A stretch of 64,000 nucleotides of DNA from assembly GCF_004087835.1 (NCBI RefSeq), contig NZ_CP035119.1, forward strand, positions 2,914,001-2,978,000, written 5' to 3'. The translations under genes and the position numbers were made by a program. This document shows, piece by piece, positions 8,615 through 17,763 of this stretch. Each line of letters opens with the position of its first letter. The stretch's first letter is position 1. Source of the stretch: Halorussus pelagicus (GTDB lineage Archaea; Halobacteriota; Halobacteria; Halobacteriales; Haladaptataceae). The notes beneath the pieces are model-generated. The model saw only the letters and a list, made by a program, of their open reading frames with translations, made no database searches and was not told the DNA's origin.

Positions 8615-10516
8615 ATGTCGAGTAATAACTCAACCACCGACGAGAACCACGAGACCGACAACAACGGGGGACAGGTACGCGACCGCTCCTCACGACGGAC
8701 GTTCCTGAAGGCGACGGCGGCCACCGGTACCGCCGTCGGTCTCGGGCCGGTCGTCACAGCGGGACAGGAGCGACAGGAGTACCGATTCGGCGGGGAGGTC
8801 GCTGGCTGGCAGGGTCGCTCGCCGTCCCAAATCGGGGGGACGACGAACCCGACGCTCGAACTGTCCGAGGGCGAAGAGTACGCGTTTACCTGGCAGAACG
8901 TCGATGGGTTGCCCCACAACGTCGCCATCCTCAACGGCGAGGGCGAGGCTATCGAGCGCACCGAAATCATCTCCGAGCGGGGCGCGACCCAGACCTTGCA
9001 GTTCACCGCGACCACGGATATGGCCGAGTACGTCTGTGACGTTCACCCGGCGTCGATGCGCGGAACCATTCAGTTCGAGGGGGCCGCGACGACCACCGCG
9101 GCCGAGGAGACCGAGCGATTCATGCCCGTCGGTCCGGGCGTCGGCGTCGAGCGAATCGCCGACGGGTTCGTCTCCCCGGTCGGACTCGAAGTTCCGCCGG
9201 GCGACGACGACCGGCAGTTCATCCTCGACCAAGTCGGCCAAATATACGTCCACGGACCCGACGGCTTACAGGACGAACCGTTCATCGACATCGCCGACCG
9301 GATGGTAGACGTTGGCGGCCGTGAGGGGAGTGACTTCGACGAGCGGGGACTGCTCGGCGTGACGTTCCATCCCGACTTCCAGAACAACCGGCGGTTTTTC
9401 GTCCGATACAGCGCGCCCCTCGGGGAACCACCGTTCCTGAGTAGCGCCGACTGGAGCGACGTACCGGACCTACAGGAGTACGACCACATGGAGGTGCTGT
9501 CGGAGTTTCAGGCGAGCGAGGACCTGAGTAGCGGCACCCCCAACTCCGAGCGCAGGGTTCTGGAGATGCCGTCCCCGCAGTTCAACCACAACGCGGGCGA
9601 CCTCGCGTTCGGCCCGGACGGGTACCTCTACGTGCCGACCGGCGACGGCGGCGGTGCCGACGACGTTGGACTCGGCCACGTCGAGGACTGGTACGACCGC
9701 AACGAGGGCGGCAACGGACAGGACGTGACCGAGAACCTGATGGGCGGTGTCCTGCGTATCGACGTAGACCGCCTCCAAGGCGACCTGCCCTACGCGATTC
9801 CGGACGACAACCCCTTCGCGGAGGGCGGCGAGTTCGCGGATTACGACGGACTCCCCGAGCAGCACTCGTGGGGCTTCCGGAACCCGTGGCGGGCGTCGTT
9901 CGACGACGACGGCAACTTCCTCGTCGCGTCGAACGGCCAGAACCTCTTCGAGCAGGTGGACATCGCACAGTTGGGCGGCAACCACGGCTGGAACGTCAAG
10001 GAGGCGACCCGCTGTTTCAGCACGGAGAATCCCAACGAACCGCCCGAGCAGTGCCCGAACAGCACCCCCGACGACGTGCGCGGCGGCGAACAGTTCATCG
10101 ACCCCGTCATCGAGTACCCCCACACCTACGAGGGCCGGGGCGTCGGAGTCTCGGTTATCGGCGGGTATATGTACACGAATGACGCCATCGAGGGGGTTCA
10201 GGACAAGTACGTCTTCGGCGACTACAGTCGGACCGGGGCCGACCCTGCGGGGCGCATCTTCGCGGCGACGCCCTCCGAGAACGAGGACGAACTCTGGTCG
10301 CTGGAGGAGATACAGGTCGCCAACTCACCGAACGGGAAACTGAACCGATTCATCCTCGCGTTCGGACAGGACAATCAGGGCCGACTCTACGTCCTCGGCA
10401 ACGGCTCCGGGACCATCACCGGCGAGACCGGCGAGGTGTACCGCATCGTCCCGGCGGGCGAGGGCGAGCAGTTGGAGACCACCGAGGAGGAAACGACGAC
10501 GGAAGGAGGAAACTGA
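8615..10516 (+). CDS. Tat-exported cupredoxin + PQQ-type sugar (glucose/sorbosone) dehydrogenase-like protein
   Basis: 633 residues from ATG 8615. The frame is open further upstream, but this Met precedes the twin-arginine signal SRRTFLKATAATG (about residues 26-45). Residues 53-155 are a cupredoxin domain with a complete type-1 copper ligand set: H101, C141, H144, M148. Residues 165-610 form a six-bladed-propeller domain of the glucose/sorbosone dehydrogenase family. Landmarks are ERGLLGVTFHPDF, FNHNAGDLAFGPDGYLYV and QHSWGFRNPWRASFD. A Thr/Glu-rich tail ends the protein. The fused copper domain could pass electrons from sugar oxidation to another carrier outside the membrane; the substrate is not predictable. 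A promoter is not obvious in the 215-base gap upstream. Confidence 0.85.
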   Translation: MSSNNSTTDENHETDNNGGQVRDRSSRRTFLKATAATGTAVGLGPVVTAGQERQEYRFGGEVAGWQGRSPSQIGGTTNPTLELSEGEEYAFTWQNVDGLPHNVAILNGEGEAIERTEIISERGATQTLQFTATTDMAEYVCDVHPASMRGTIQFEGAATTTAAEETERFMPVGPGVGVERIADGFVSPVGLEVPPGDDDRQFILDQVGQIYVHGPDGLQDEPFIDIADRMVDVGGREGSDFDERGLLGVTFHPDFQNNRRFFVRYSAPLGEPPFLSSADWSDVPDLQEYDHMEVLSEFQASEDLSSGTPNSERRVLEMPSPQFNHNAGDLAFGPDGYLYVPTGDGGGADDVGLGHVEDWYDRNEGGNGQDVTENLMGGVLRIDVDRLQGDLPYAIPDDNPFAEGGEFADYDGLPEQHSWGFRNPWRASFDDDGNFLVASNGQNLFEQVDIAQLGGNHGWNVKEATRCFSTENPNEPPEQCPNSTPDDVRGGEQFIDPVIEYPHTYEGRGVGVSVIGGYMYTNDAIEGVQDKYVFGDYSRTGADPAGRIFAATPSENEDELWSLEEIQVANSPNGKLNRFILAFGQDNQGRLYVLGNGSGTITGETGEVYRIVPAGEGEQLETTEEETTTEGGN

Positions 10517-10588
10517 CGCTTCATTTTTCGGGGTGCTGTGGGCCGAACAACACCGAAACGCCGGAAATCGCCCGCTCGGTAGTCGCGG

Positions 10589-11233
10589 CTACAGCGGTGC
10601 AACTAAGTCTTTGAGCGCGGCCTCGGGGTCGTCGGCCTTCGCCACGCCGCTGGCCAGCAAGACACCCTCCGCGCCCAACTCTTGGGCCGCGGCCAGGTCC
10701 TCACCCGTCGAGATGCCCGCGCCGCAGTAGACCGCCACCGAGTCGTCTGCGTCCTCGGCGGCCGCGACGGCGTCGGTCACGATGTCGGGGTCGGCCTTGC
10801 TGACCGGCGTGCCGGTGCCGATGAGTTCCGGCGGTTCGACCGCCACGGCGTCCGGGCCGAGACCGGCCACGGCCCCGATTTGGTCGGGGTTGTTCGCGCA
10901 GATACAGGTCTCCAGTCCGACGCGCTCGGCCGCCGCGAGCGCGGCGTCGATATCTGCGAGTTTGAGTCGGCGCTCGGAGTGGTTGAGCATCGTTCCGGTC
11001 GCGCCTGCCTCGGCGGCGGCCTCCGCGAGCGTCGAACCGGTGTGACTGCCGTGTTCGACCGGGCTAACGTGCTGTGCCCACGTTTCGACGCCCGTCTCGG
11101 CGACGCGTTCGAGGTGGGCGGCCTGCGGCGCGACGGCGACGGGGACGCCCGACTCCTCGCTCACGTCGCGGGCGGCGGTGGCGATTTCGACCGGGTCACA
11201 GGGGTAGGCTTTGAGGTTGACGACGACTTTCAT
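10589..11233 (-). CDS. tpiA: triosephosphate isomerase, archaeal type
   Basis: 214 residues, the short length normal for archaeal TIM. It interconverts dihydroxyacetone phosphate and glyceraldehyde 3-phosphate in the cytoplasm. It shows the N-terminal NLKAYP with substrate-binding Asn and Lys, the catalytic His in NHSERR, the catalytic Glu in [11 protein letters not shown], and the phosphate loop YCGAGIST. I chose ATG 11233 ([11 protein letters not shown]) over an upstream in-frame GTG at 11248, which would add five residues not expected in the family. It is monocistronic and convergent with the upstream dehydrogenase gene. Confidence 0.96.
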   Translation of the reverse strand: MKVVVNLKAYPCDPVEIATAARDVSEESGVPVAVAPQAAHLERVAETGVETWAQHVSPVEHGSHTGSTLAEAAAEAGATGTMLNHSERRLKLADIDAALAAAERVGLETCICANNPDQIGAVAGLGPDAVAVEPPELIGTGTPVSKADPDIVTDAVAAAEDADDSVAVYCGAGISTGEDLAAAQELGAEGVLLASGVAKADDPEAALKDLVAPL

Positions 11234-11357
11234 ACGAGAACTGTCCACCGGGCCGGACTAATAGGTTGCGAGAGAAGGAAGCGGACGACCTCGGCTACGT
11301 CTCCGAGCGGTCGAGCGCAGGCGAACGGTTATACTGTTGGAAACACAACGTGACGCC

Positions 11358-11576
11358 ATGATAACACGTCTACTCGGCTGGCTTCGGTTCGGCGAGTCCT
11401 CCGACGGCGACAGCGGCGGCACGGTCTGGGACGCGATTCCGTCGTGGCAGTACCGGGGCCGTCACGTCGATTCTGGCGGGGTAACCCGCGACGAACAGGA
11501 GCGCGCGCTCGGCGAGGTCCAGCGACACGCCGAGGAGTTAGAGAAACAGAGCGAGGCGTTCGACAACCGGCCCTGA
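11358..11576 (+). CDS. small hypothetical protein, 72 aa
   Basis: Begins MITRLLGWLRFGESS. Two parts are visible: a short amphipathic start, then a charged helix (RDEQERALGEVQRHAEELEKQ) that could form a coiled coil. It is divergent from tpiA. I do not know the family. An upstream TTG would add seven residues but is less likely than the ATG. Confidence 0.6.
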   Translation: MITRLLGWLRFGESSDGDSGGTVWDAIPSWQYRGRHVDSGGVTRDEQERALGEVQRHAEELEKQSEAFDNRP

Positions 11577-11618
11577 GGATGACCTCGGTCCGGCCAAAAT
11601 GTCCCCCAACCGCTAGGA

Positions 11619-11636
11619 ATTTTGGCGAACCTAAAA
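11619..11636. promoter_or_regulatory. weak candidate iron box before the GT2 gene
   Basis: ATTTTGGCGAACCTAAAA matches 14 of 18 positions of the perfect palindrome at 47574-47591. It overlaps the BRE/TATA region (TATA-like AAGTACAAATAC follows) about 35-52 bases before the ATG at 11671. The right half-site is good and the left is degenerate, so this is only suggestive. Confidence 0.3.
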
Positions 11637-11670
11637 GTACAAATACGGCCCACGACAAGCGACGGATAGC

Positions 11671-12399
11671 ATGAATACGGACGTATCCGGGTCGGCGAAT
11701 TCCGCTGGCGCGGACGGGCCGACCGACGAGTACACGTTTGACGACGTAAGCATCGTGATGGGCACGTACAACGAGGAGGCGGCCATCGGGACGGTACTCG
11801 ACGACATCGAGCGCGTGACCGACGGGCGGGCAGAGGTCGTCTGCGTGGACGGGTCGTCGGACCGAACGGCCGAAATCGCCCGCGAGCGCGGCGCGCAGGT
11901 CATCGAACAGCGACCGCAGGGCTACGGCGTCGCGGTGCGCGAGGCGGTCCTGACTCCTGACCGGCCGGTGGTTGTGACGACCGACTGTGACGACACCTAC
12001 CCGATGGAGCAACTGCCGGAGTTCCTCGACTGGATAAACCGAGGCTACGACGTGGTGAGCGGCGACCGACTCTACTGGGGTGCCGAGGCGATGCCCGACC
12101 TCAATCGGTGGGGCAACCACGCGTTCGCCGCGCTGGCGAGTGTCCTGATGGGCGAGCGCGTCCACGACACGACGACCGGGATGCGGGCGTACCGCCGTCA
12201 CGTCGTCGAGGACATCCGGTGGACCGAGAACACGGGTCTCTCGGCGGAACTGCTGATTCGCCCGCTGATGCGGGGCTACGACGTGCGCGAGATTCCCATC
12301 GAGTACGACGAGCGCGCGGGCGAGACGAAGTTAGACCCCTTCGCGGGCGGCGCAGCCATCGTCAAATCCATCATCAAGGTCTGTCTGGCCGAACAGTAG
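11671..12399 (+). CDS. family 2 glycosyltransferase, dolichol-phosphate sugar synthase-like
   Basis: 242 residues with a single GT-A domain and no membrane segments. It starts VSIVMGTYNEEAAIG, followed by the nucleotide-sugar binding core VVCVDGSSDRTAEIA and a DxD-type TTDCDDTYP. The C-terminal part DTTTGMRAYRRHVVEDI is typical of polyprenyl-phosphate mannose/glucose synthases. It probably transfers a sugar from a nucleotide donor to dolichol phosphate at the cytoplasmic face of the membrane. A GT-C enzyme that would use such a donor is encoded convergently just downstream (12785-14899). A weak iron-box-like sequence overlaps its promoter. Confidence 0.85.
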   Translation: MNTDVSGSANSAGADGPTDEYTFDDVSIVMGTYNEEAAIGTVLDDIERVTDGRAEVVCVDGSSDRTAEIARERGAQVIEQRPQGYGVAVREAVLTPDRPVVVTTDCDDTYPMEQLPEFLDWINRGYDVVSGDRLYWGAEAMPDLNRWGNHAFAALASVLMGERVHDTTTGMRAYRRHVVEDIRWTENTGLSAELLIRPLMRGYDVREIPIEYDERAGETKLDPFAGGAAIVKSIIKVCLAEQ

Positions 12400-12650
12400 C
12401 ACGAGCGCCGGACCGAGGACCTCGCGGTCGCAGGTCCCGGAATCGTCTTCCCGTACGAGGGCGCGAAAGCGGTCCGGCGACATTGTCGTCCCGTTCCGTG
12501 ACCTCGACCGAGGGTTTACGTCCGATGGCGGGACGAACCCCGCCCGGACGCCTCGTGCGGTCGCCCGGCGGGCGGGGAACGGGGACCGCCAGTCTGGGTA
12601 GCCTTCAAACGGCCGAGCCAATATCGAGACGTATCTTCGAGTGGTAAAGA

Positions 12651-12779
12651 ATGAAAATTCGTTCTTCGAGAACGGATTTCCTGTCTCTTGTCGCCTCGAC
12701 CGGGGTCGTCGCTGGTTGGTCTCGCGGAGCGGCGGCGCTGTCGCGGAATCCGGGGCGTGGCGTGCGACTCGGAGAGTGA
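12651..12779 (+). CDS. possible 42-aa protein or remnant of a Tat leader
   Basis: The 385-base gap 12400-12784 has no other feature I can support. This frame reads MKIRSSRTDFLSLVASTG and so on. It resembles a twin-arginine leader with one Arg lost (SRTDFL) followed by a short hydrophobic stretch, then stops. AATATC about 33 bases upstream could be a TATA element. It may be a remnant of an exported protein or chance. Confidence 0.25.
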   Translation: MKIRSSRTDFLSLVASTGVVAGWSRGAAALSRNPGRGVRLGE

Positions 12780-12784
12780 CATCG

Positions 12785-14899
12785 TTACGGAGCGGTCGCG
12801 TTGCCGTCGTCGGCGACGCGACCGGACCGAGTCGCCCGGAGCGTCGTCTCCATGCGAACCTCGTTCGGGACCGCGTCCTCGACGTAGGCGGCCGCGCCGT
12901 TGCAGTTGTCCGGGACGAAACAGACTTCCCGGTAGGGCGTCAGCGCGGCGACCTCACCGTCTGCCTGCCGGACCGGCAGTTCGAGGCGGTAGGAGAACCC
13001 GCCGGACGCGCGGCTGACAAACACCTGCACGACGAGTTCGTCCTCGCGGGCGACCGGGACGGTGGCGTTCTCGCCGACGGGACTCACGCCCGGACCGCCG
13101 AGGCGCGCGGTCCCGTCGGCCACTCGAAGCCCGAGCGACACGTTTTTCGGCGTCCCATCGACCTCGTAGTAGCCCGACTCGTCGCCGGTCGAGACGCGGG
13201 CAGACACGCTCTCGGCGTACTCGGGCACCGCGAGCGTCGCGTTCAGGGTGACACGCTCGCCGCGGACCGCCCGGACGCGGTGAATCGCGGGGTTGACCGA
13301 CTCGCCGAGGAACGGCGTCCACTCGCCGCGGTAGACGTACCGGTAGTAGTCGCGGTCGGGGTACGCCGCGACCACGTCGAGGTCGTCGGGACCGTCCGAG
13401 AGCGCGTAGACGCGCTCGCCGTCGAAGCCGGGGTCGTTCCGGAGGTGCTGGAACGGGTGGTTGAGCCAGTCGCCGTACGGCGTCGGGAGGAACACCACCG
13501 AGTCGGAGAGCTGTCGGTCCTCGAAGGGCTGGTAGGCCCGTTCGTAGGAGTCGGTAATCTCGGCGTGGTCGGCGACGGTCGGCGCGAGGACGCCCGCCGT
13601 CGCGCCCGCGAGCAGAACCGCGCCGACGAGCGCGACGCCCGCGACGACCGCTCGCGGGCGTCGAGTGCGCTCGCCAGCGAGCGCACGCACGCGGTCGAAT
13701 CCGAGGAAGGCGGCGTGGGCCGCGAACGCCGCGGTCGGCACCAACAGGTCGAAGTGGTAGTACGGCCCGAGCGTGTCGATGAGTCCGTCCGCCGGGTCCG
13801 CCAGCGCCCCGAGGATGTTGAGGTTGCCCCAGAAGTAGACGTTGCCCGCGAGTACCGAGACGAACAGGCCCGCCAGCATCGCTCTGGCCTGCACGTCGGT
13901 GAGGTCGGCGGTCTTCCCGACGGAAGCGTGGCGCAGGAACGCGCCGACGCCGACCGCGGCGAGTAGACTTCCGACCGGCCCGGCGACGACCCACTCGGTG
14001 AACAGCACCGACGCCACCTCGGCGTTTGCCCGAAGCGCCAGTTCGGGGGTGTAGTTGCGCGCGTAGCCCAGAATCTCGCGGTGGCCGAACCCGAGACCGT
14101 CCTGAGGCGCGAACGCGGCGTAGGGGAAAACCATCGGCGACCCCGTCATCGCGGCGTTGTACGCCAGCGCCGCCCCGACGCCAGCCCCCCCGCCGAGCGC
14201 GGTCAGCGAGAGGCGCGTCAGGCGCGTCGCCGACGGACCGGCCCACAGCGAGTAGAGCGCGTGGGCGATAAACGGCGCGGCGAACAGCACCGACGTGTAC
14301 GGTCGCGCGAAGAACGCCGCGCCGATTGCGAGACCCGCGAGCAGGGCGTAAGCGTGGGTTGCTCGGATCCTCGCGCCCGCGGCTTTTACCGCTCCCTCGC
14401 GCCGGGCAGACCGGAGGTACGCGAACGCGAACAGCAGGTTCCAGAACGTCGTCGGCGCGTAGGGGAGGAACACCGACGAGTCTATGAGGAACAGCGGCGA
14501 CGCGAGCAGGAAGACTCCCGCGAGCAGGCCGGTCCGCCGGTCGAAGGCCTCGGCTACAATCGCGGTCGTCAGCGCCACGTTCGCCGCCCCAATCCCGGCC
14601 AGCGCGAGGCGCGCGCCGCCGAGCAACTTCCCGACGGCGAACATCGCGGCCGGAACCGGCGCGTACTTGGGGTAGAGTTCCGCCCCGTCCCGGACGAAGA
14701 ACCACGGCCGGAACGAGTCGGGAACCGGCGGGGACACCGAGAGTTGCCCCTCCAACAGCATCCCGGCCTGCTGGAGATACACCGCCTCGTCGTGATTGGT
14801 CGTGTGGTACGGGAACAGTTCGGTCGCAAGCAGGAGGACGATTGCGCCGCCAACCATCGCAACCGCCGCGGAGAAGAGCCGAAATCGCCGTCGGTTCAT
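12785..14899 (-). CDS. GT-C membrane glycosyltransferase (ArnT/PMT-like)
   Basis: 704 residues from the ATG that overlaps the stop of the upstream ABC ATPase gene (ATGA). The N-terminal TM is followed by the GT-C signature NHDEAVYLQQ (D37, E38) in the first extracytoplasmic loop. About ten further hydrophobic segments run to near residue 440. A soluble extracytoplasmic domain of about 250 residues, beta-rich by appearance, completes the protein. GT-C enzymes use polyprenyl-phosphate sugars and glycosylate proteins or lipids outside the membrane. Its place as the last gene of an iron-importer operon is unusual. Acceptor and sugar are unknown. Confidence 0.8.
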   Translation of the reverse strand: MNRRRFRLFSAAVAMVGGAIVLLLATELFPYHTTNHDEAVYLQQAGMLLEGQLSVSPPVPDSFRPWFFVRDGAELYPKYAPVPAAMFAVGKLLGGARLALAGIGAANVALTTAIVAEAFDRRTGLLAGVFLLASPLFLIDSSVFLPYAPTTFWNLLFAFAYLRSARREGAVKAAGARIRATHAYALLAGLAIGAAFFARPYTSVLFAAPFIAHALYSLWAGPSATRLTRLSLTALGGGAGVGAALAYNAAMTGSPMVFPYAAFAPQDGLGFGHREILGYARNYTPELALRANAEVASVLFTEWVVAGPVGSLLAAVGVGAFLRHASVGKTADLTDVQARAMLAGLFVSVLAGNVYFWGNLNILGALADPADGLIDTLGPYYHFDLLVPTAAFAAHAAFLGFDRVRALAGERTRRPRAVVAGVALVGAVLLAGATAGVLAPTVADHAEITDSYERAYQPFEDRQLSDSVVFLPTPYGDWLNHPFQHLRNDPGFDGERVYALSDGPDDLDVVAAYPDRDYYRYVYRGEWTPFLGESVNPAIHRVRAVRGERVTLNATLAVPEYAESVSARVSTGDESGYYEVDGTPKNVSLGLRVADGTARLGGPGVSPVGENATVPVAREDELVVQVFVSRASGGFSYRLELPVRQADGEVAALTPYREVCFVPDNCNGAAAYVEDAVPNEVRMETTLRATRSGRVADDGNATAP

Positions 14900-16113
14900 C
14901 GAGGTCGTACGGACTCCGAAACGCGCTCGGTGGCCGATTCCTCGTCGTCCTCGGGCGGGTACCACGCCAGCGTGTGGTCAGCGTCGAGTTCGACCCGGAC
15001 CGGTTTGCCGATGTCGAGTTCCTTGACGTGGTTGTGCTGACAGTGGACCAGATCGCCGTTGTCGAGTTCAACCCGGTAGACGAAGGAGGGACCGGTGTAC
15101 TGGCGGTGGATGATGTGGCCGTCGGCCTCCGATTCGTCCACGACGGTCGCCCGGAGGTCGTCGGGCCGGACCAGCACGTCGAGGTCGGTGCCCGCGTACT
15201 CCGTCGTCAGGCCGTTGAGACGCTGGGGCGCGAAGTTACCGATGGGCGTGACGACCGTCCCCTCCTCGTGCCACGCCGAGAGGAATCCGGCCTGTCCGAG
15301 GAAGGAGGCGACGAACCGCGACTCGGGGTGTTCGAAGACGCTCTCGGGGCGGCCGACCTGCTCCATCTCCCCGTCGTTCATCACGGCCACGCGGTCGGAG
15401 ATGGAGAGCGCCTCCTCTTGGTCGTGAGTGACCGATACCGCCGTGACGCCCGCCTCCTTCAGAATTCGGCGAACCTCCTCGCGCATCTCGACGCGCAGGC
15501 GAACGTCGAGGTTCGAGAACGGCTCGTCGAGCAGTAGAATTTCGGGTTCGGGCGCGAGCGAGCGCGCGAGGGCGACGCGCTGTTGCTGGCCGCCCGACAG
15601 TTCGTCGGGCGTGGCGTCGCGGTGGCCCGCGAGGTCTACGAGGTTCAGCAGTTCGGAGACGCGGCGCTCGGTCTCGCGCTCGTCGGTCTCGGTGAGACCG
15701 AACGCGACGTTCTCGAAGACCGTGAGGTGGGGAAACAGCGCGAAGTCCTGAAAGACGAGTCCTACGTTGCGATTCTCGGGCTTGACCGACCCGGTTTCGT
15801 CGGCGACGACTTCGCCGCCGAGTCGCACCGTCCCGCCGTCGGGGCGTTCGAGTCCGGCCATCATCCGGAGGGTCGTGGTCTTGCCACACCCGGAGGGACC
15901 GAGCAGCGTGAGCAGTTCGCCCTCGCGGACCGACAGCGACAGCGAGTCCACCGCGGTTTCGGCGGCGTACTCCTTGACGACGCCGTCGAGGTCGAGAACG
16001 GTCTCGTGGTCGGCTTCCGCGTCGTCGCTCTCGTGTCGCGGTGCGGTCGCCGTCTCGTCGCGGTGCGTTCGGTCCATGGTTTCGGAGTCATCGTGTTGGG
16101 TTCGTCTAGGCAT
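14896..16113 (-). CDS. fbpC: iron(III) ABC transporter ATP-binding protein
   Basis: 405 residues starting at ATG 16113, which overlaps the permease stop by eight bases (ATGCCTAG). An acidic leader of about 35 residues precedes the ATPase. Walker A is GPSGCGKTT (72-80), the signature is LSGGQQQR, and Walker B is ILLLDEPFSN. A TOBE-type domain occupies about 280-380, as in FbpC/PotA/MalK. It energises the importer encoded by the two upstream genes. The next gene, a GT-C enzyme, overlaps its stop codon. Substrate assignment rests on the operon and the iron box upstream of fbpA. Confidence 0.9.
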   Translation of the reverse strand: MPRRTQHDDSETMDRTHRDETATAPRHESDDAEADHETVLDLDGVVKEYAAETAVDSLSLSVREGELLTLLGPSGCGKTTTLRMMAGLERPDGGTVRLGGEVVADETGSVKPENRNVGLVFQDFALFPHLTVFENVAFGLTETDERETERRVSELLNLVDLAGHRDATPDELSGGQQQRVALARSLAPEPEILLLDEPFSNLDVRLRVEMREEVRRILKEAGVTAVSVTHDQEEALSISDRVAVMNDGEMEQVGRPESVFEHPESRFVASFLGQAGFLSAWHEEGTVVTPIGNFAPQRLNGLTTEYAGTDLDVLVRPDDLRATVVDESEADGHIIHRQYTGPSFVYRVELDNGDLVHCQHNHVKELDIGKPVRVELDADHTLAWYPPEDDEESATERVSESVRPR

Positions 16114-17761
16114 CGTTCTCTCCTTCCTGTCGCACGAGGCTTCCGTCCTGCTTGAGCAGGACCAGCATCGAGAGCGCGGACACGCCGACGAGGACGAGCG
16201 CCGGAACCGCGGCCTGTCCGTAGTAACCCGCGTCCTGTACGCGCCAGATGTACGTGACGAGGGTTTCAAAACCTGTCGGACGAAGGATGAGGGTTGCCGG
16301 GAGTTCCTTCATCGTCGTCAGGAACACCAGCGCCGCACCCGCAACGACGCCCGGACGGACGAGTGGGAACGTCACGCGCCGGAACGCCGACCCCGGCGAC
16401 TCGCCGAGTGTCCGCGCGGCCTCGGTCAGTTTGGGGTCAACCTGTAGGATTGACGACTGAACCGCACCGACCGCCTGCGGGAGGAACCGGACGACGTAGG
16501 CGAACACCAGCAGGGGAATCGTCTGGTAGAGGTTGAGTTCGACGCCGAGGAGTTCCGGCGTGTTCGACGACGCGAAGTACACCAGCGCGAGACCCAACAC
16601 GACGCCGGGGGTCGCGTAGCCGACGTAACTCGCGCGCTCGAACAGCGTGGCGAGTCGGGAGTCCGACCGCCCCGAGAAATACGCCACGGGGAGCGCCCCG
16701 AGCGTCGCGGCCAGCGCGGCGAGCAACGCGACCCATCCGGAGTTGAGACCGTATATCCACGAGAAGTCGAACCCGCCGCCAGTGTAGGCCGGGTTACTCC
16801 GGAACAGCCACATGAACAGGATGGCGACCGGGACGACCAGACAGAGCGCGGCGACGAGCGCGCAGAACAGCAGCGCCGGACCCTTCCAGTATCCCAGCGA
16901 GATGCGGACCGACCCCGACCCGCGCGAGACGTGGGCACCGTCCTCGCTTCGGGAGATGCGGTTTTCCAGTGCGAGGATGACCGCCGCGAACGCGAGGAGT
17001 TGAAGCGACAGCAGCGCGGCGTAGTTCGGTTCCCACATCGAGACGTACACCTGCTGGGTGAACACCTCGAAGCGCATGATGGAGGGCGTGCCGAAGTCCG
17101 AGAGCGCGTAGAGCGCGACCAGCAGACTCCCGGCCGCGATACCCGGCGCGATTTGGGGGAGCGTGACCTTCCGGAAGGCCGCCCATCGACCGTGATTCAG
17201 CGTCCGGGCGGCCTCCATCAGTCGCCCGTCGAACGACAGCAGCGAGGCTCTGGTCGTCAGAAAGACGTAGGGGTACGTAAATAGCGTCAGGACCAGCGTC
17301 GCGCCCTTGAAACCGTAGATGGTCGGAATCGATTGGACGCCGAGCGGCGCGAGCAGGTCCGAGAGAACGCCGTGCGGGCCAAACGCCGAGACGAACGCGA
17401 ACGCGCCGATGTAGCTCGGGACGACCAGCGGCAGGGAGACGACGACGGTCCAGAACCGCCGGAACGGGAGGTCGGTCTGGACCGTGAGAACCGCGAGCGG
17501 GACGCCTATCAGGACCGACCCGAGCGTGACGCCCCCAACGAGCGCGACGCTGTTGGTCACGACTTCGAGCGTCGAGGGCTGAAACAGCAGGTCGAGTGCC
17601 TGCTGGAAGCCGATTTCGAGCGACCGCAAGATGAGCCACACCAAGGGGAACGCGACGGCGGCAGCCACCGCACCCGACAGCAGGACGAGCGAAACCGGTG
17701 GCGACTCCTCGTCTCCACCGAACTTCGCGGTGGCCTCGCGGATGCGGTCGCTGGTGGACAT
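16106..17761 (-). CDS. fbpB: iron(III) ABC transporter permease, fused double-domain
   Basis: 551 residues with about twelve hydrophobic segments arranged as two homologous permease halves, the usual FbpB/SfuB architecture. EAA-type cytoplasmic loops are visible in both halves: EAARTLNHGRWAAFRKVTLPQ and EAARTLGESPGSAFRRVTFP. It lies 2 bases after the binding-protein gene and overlaps the ATPase start. It forms the membrane channel of the importer. Confidence 0.93.
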   Translation of the reverse strand: MSTSDRIREATAKFGGDEESPPVSLVLLSGAVAAAVAFPLVWLILRSLEIGFQQALDLLFQPSTLEVVTNSVALVGGVTLGSVLIGVPLAVLTVQTDLPFRRFWTVVVSLPLVVPSYIGAFAFVSAFGPHGVLSDLLAPLGVQSIPTIYGFKGATLVLTLFTYPYVFLTTRASLLSFDGRLMEAARTLNHGRWAAFRKVTLPQIAPGIAAGSLLVALYALSDFGTPSIMRFEVFTQQVYVSMWEPNYAALLSLQLLAFAAVILALENRISRSEDGAHVSRGSGSVRISLGYWKGPALLFCALVAALCLVVPVAILFMWLFRSNPAYTGGGFDFSWIYGLNSGWVALLAALAATLGALPVAYFSGRSDSRLATLFERASYVGYATPGVVLGLALVYFASSNTPELLGVELNLYQTIPLLVFAYVVRFLPQAVGAVQSSILQVDPKLTEAARTLGESPGSAFRRVTFPLVRPGVVAGAALVFLTTMKELPATLILRPTGFETLVTYIWRVQDAGYYGQAAVPALVLVGVSALSMLVLLKQDGSLVRQEGENDA

Positions 17762-17763
17762 TC

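Noticed and set aside
12954-15071. 705-codon open frame on the minus strand in the GT-C region
   Set aside because: It is an out-of-frame, Arg/Pro-rich shadow of the GT-C and ABC ATPase genes.
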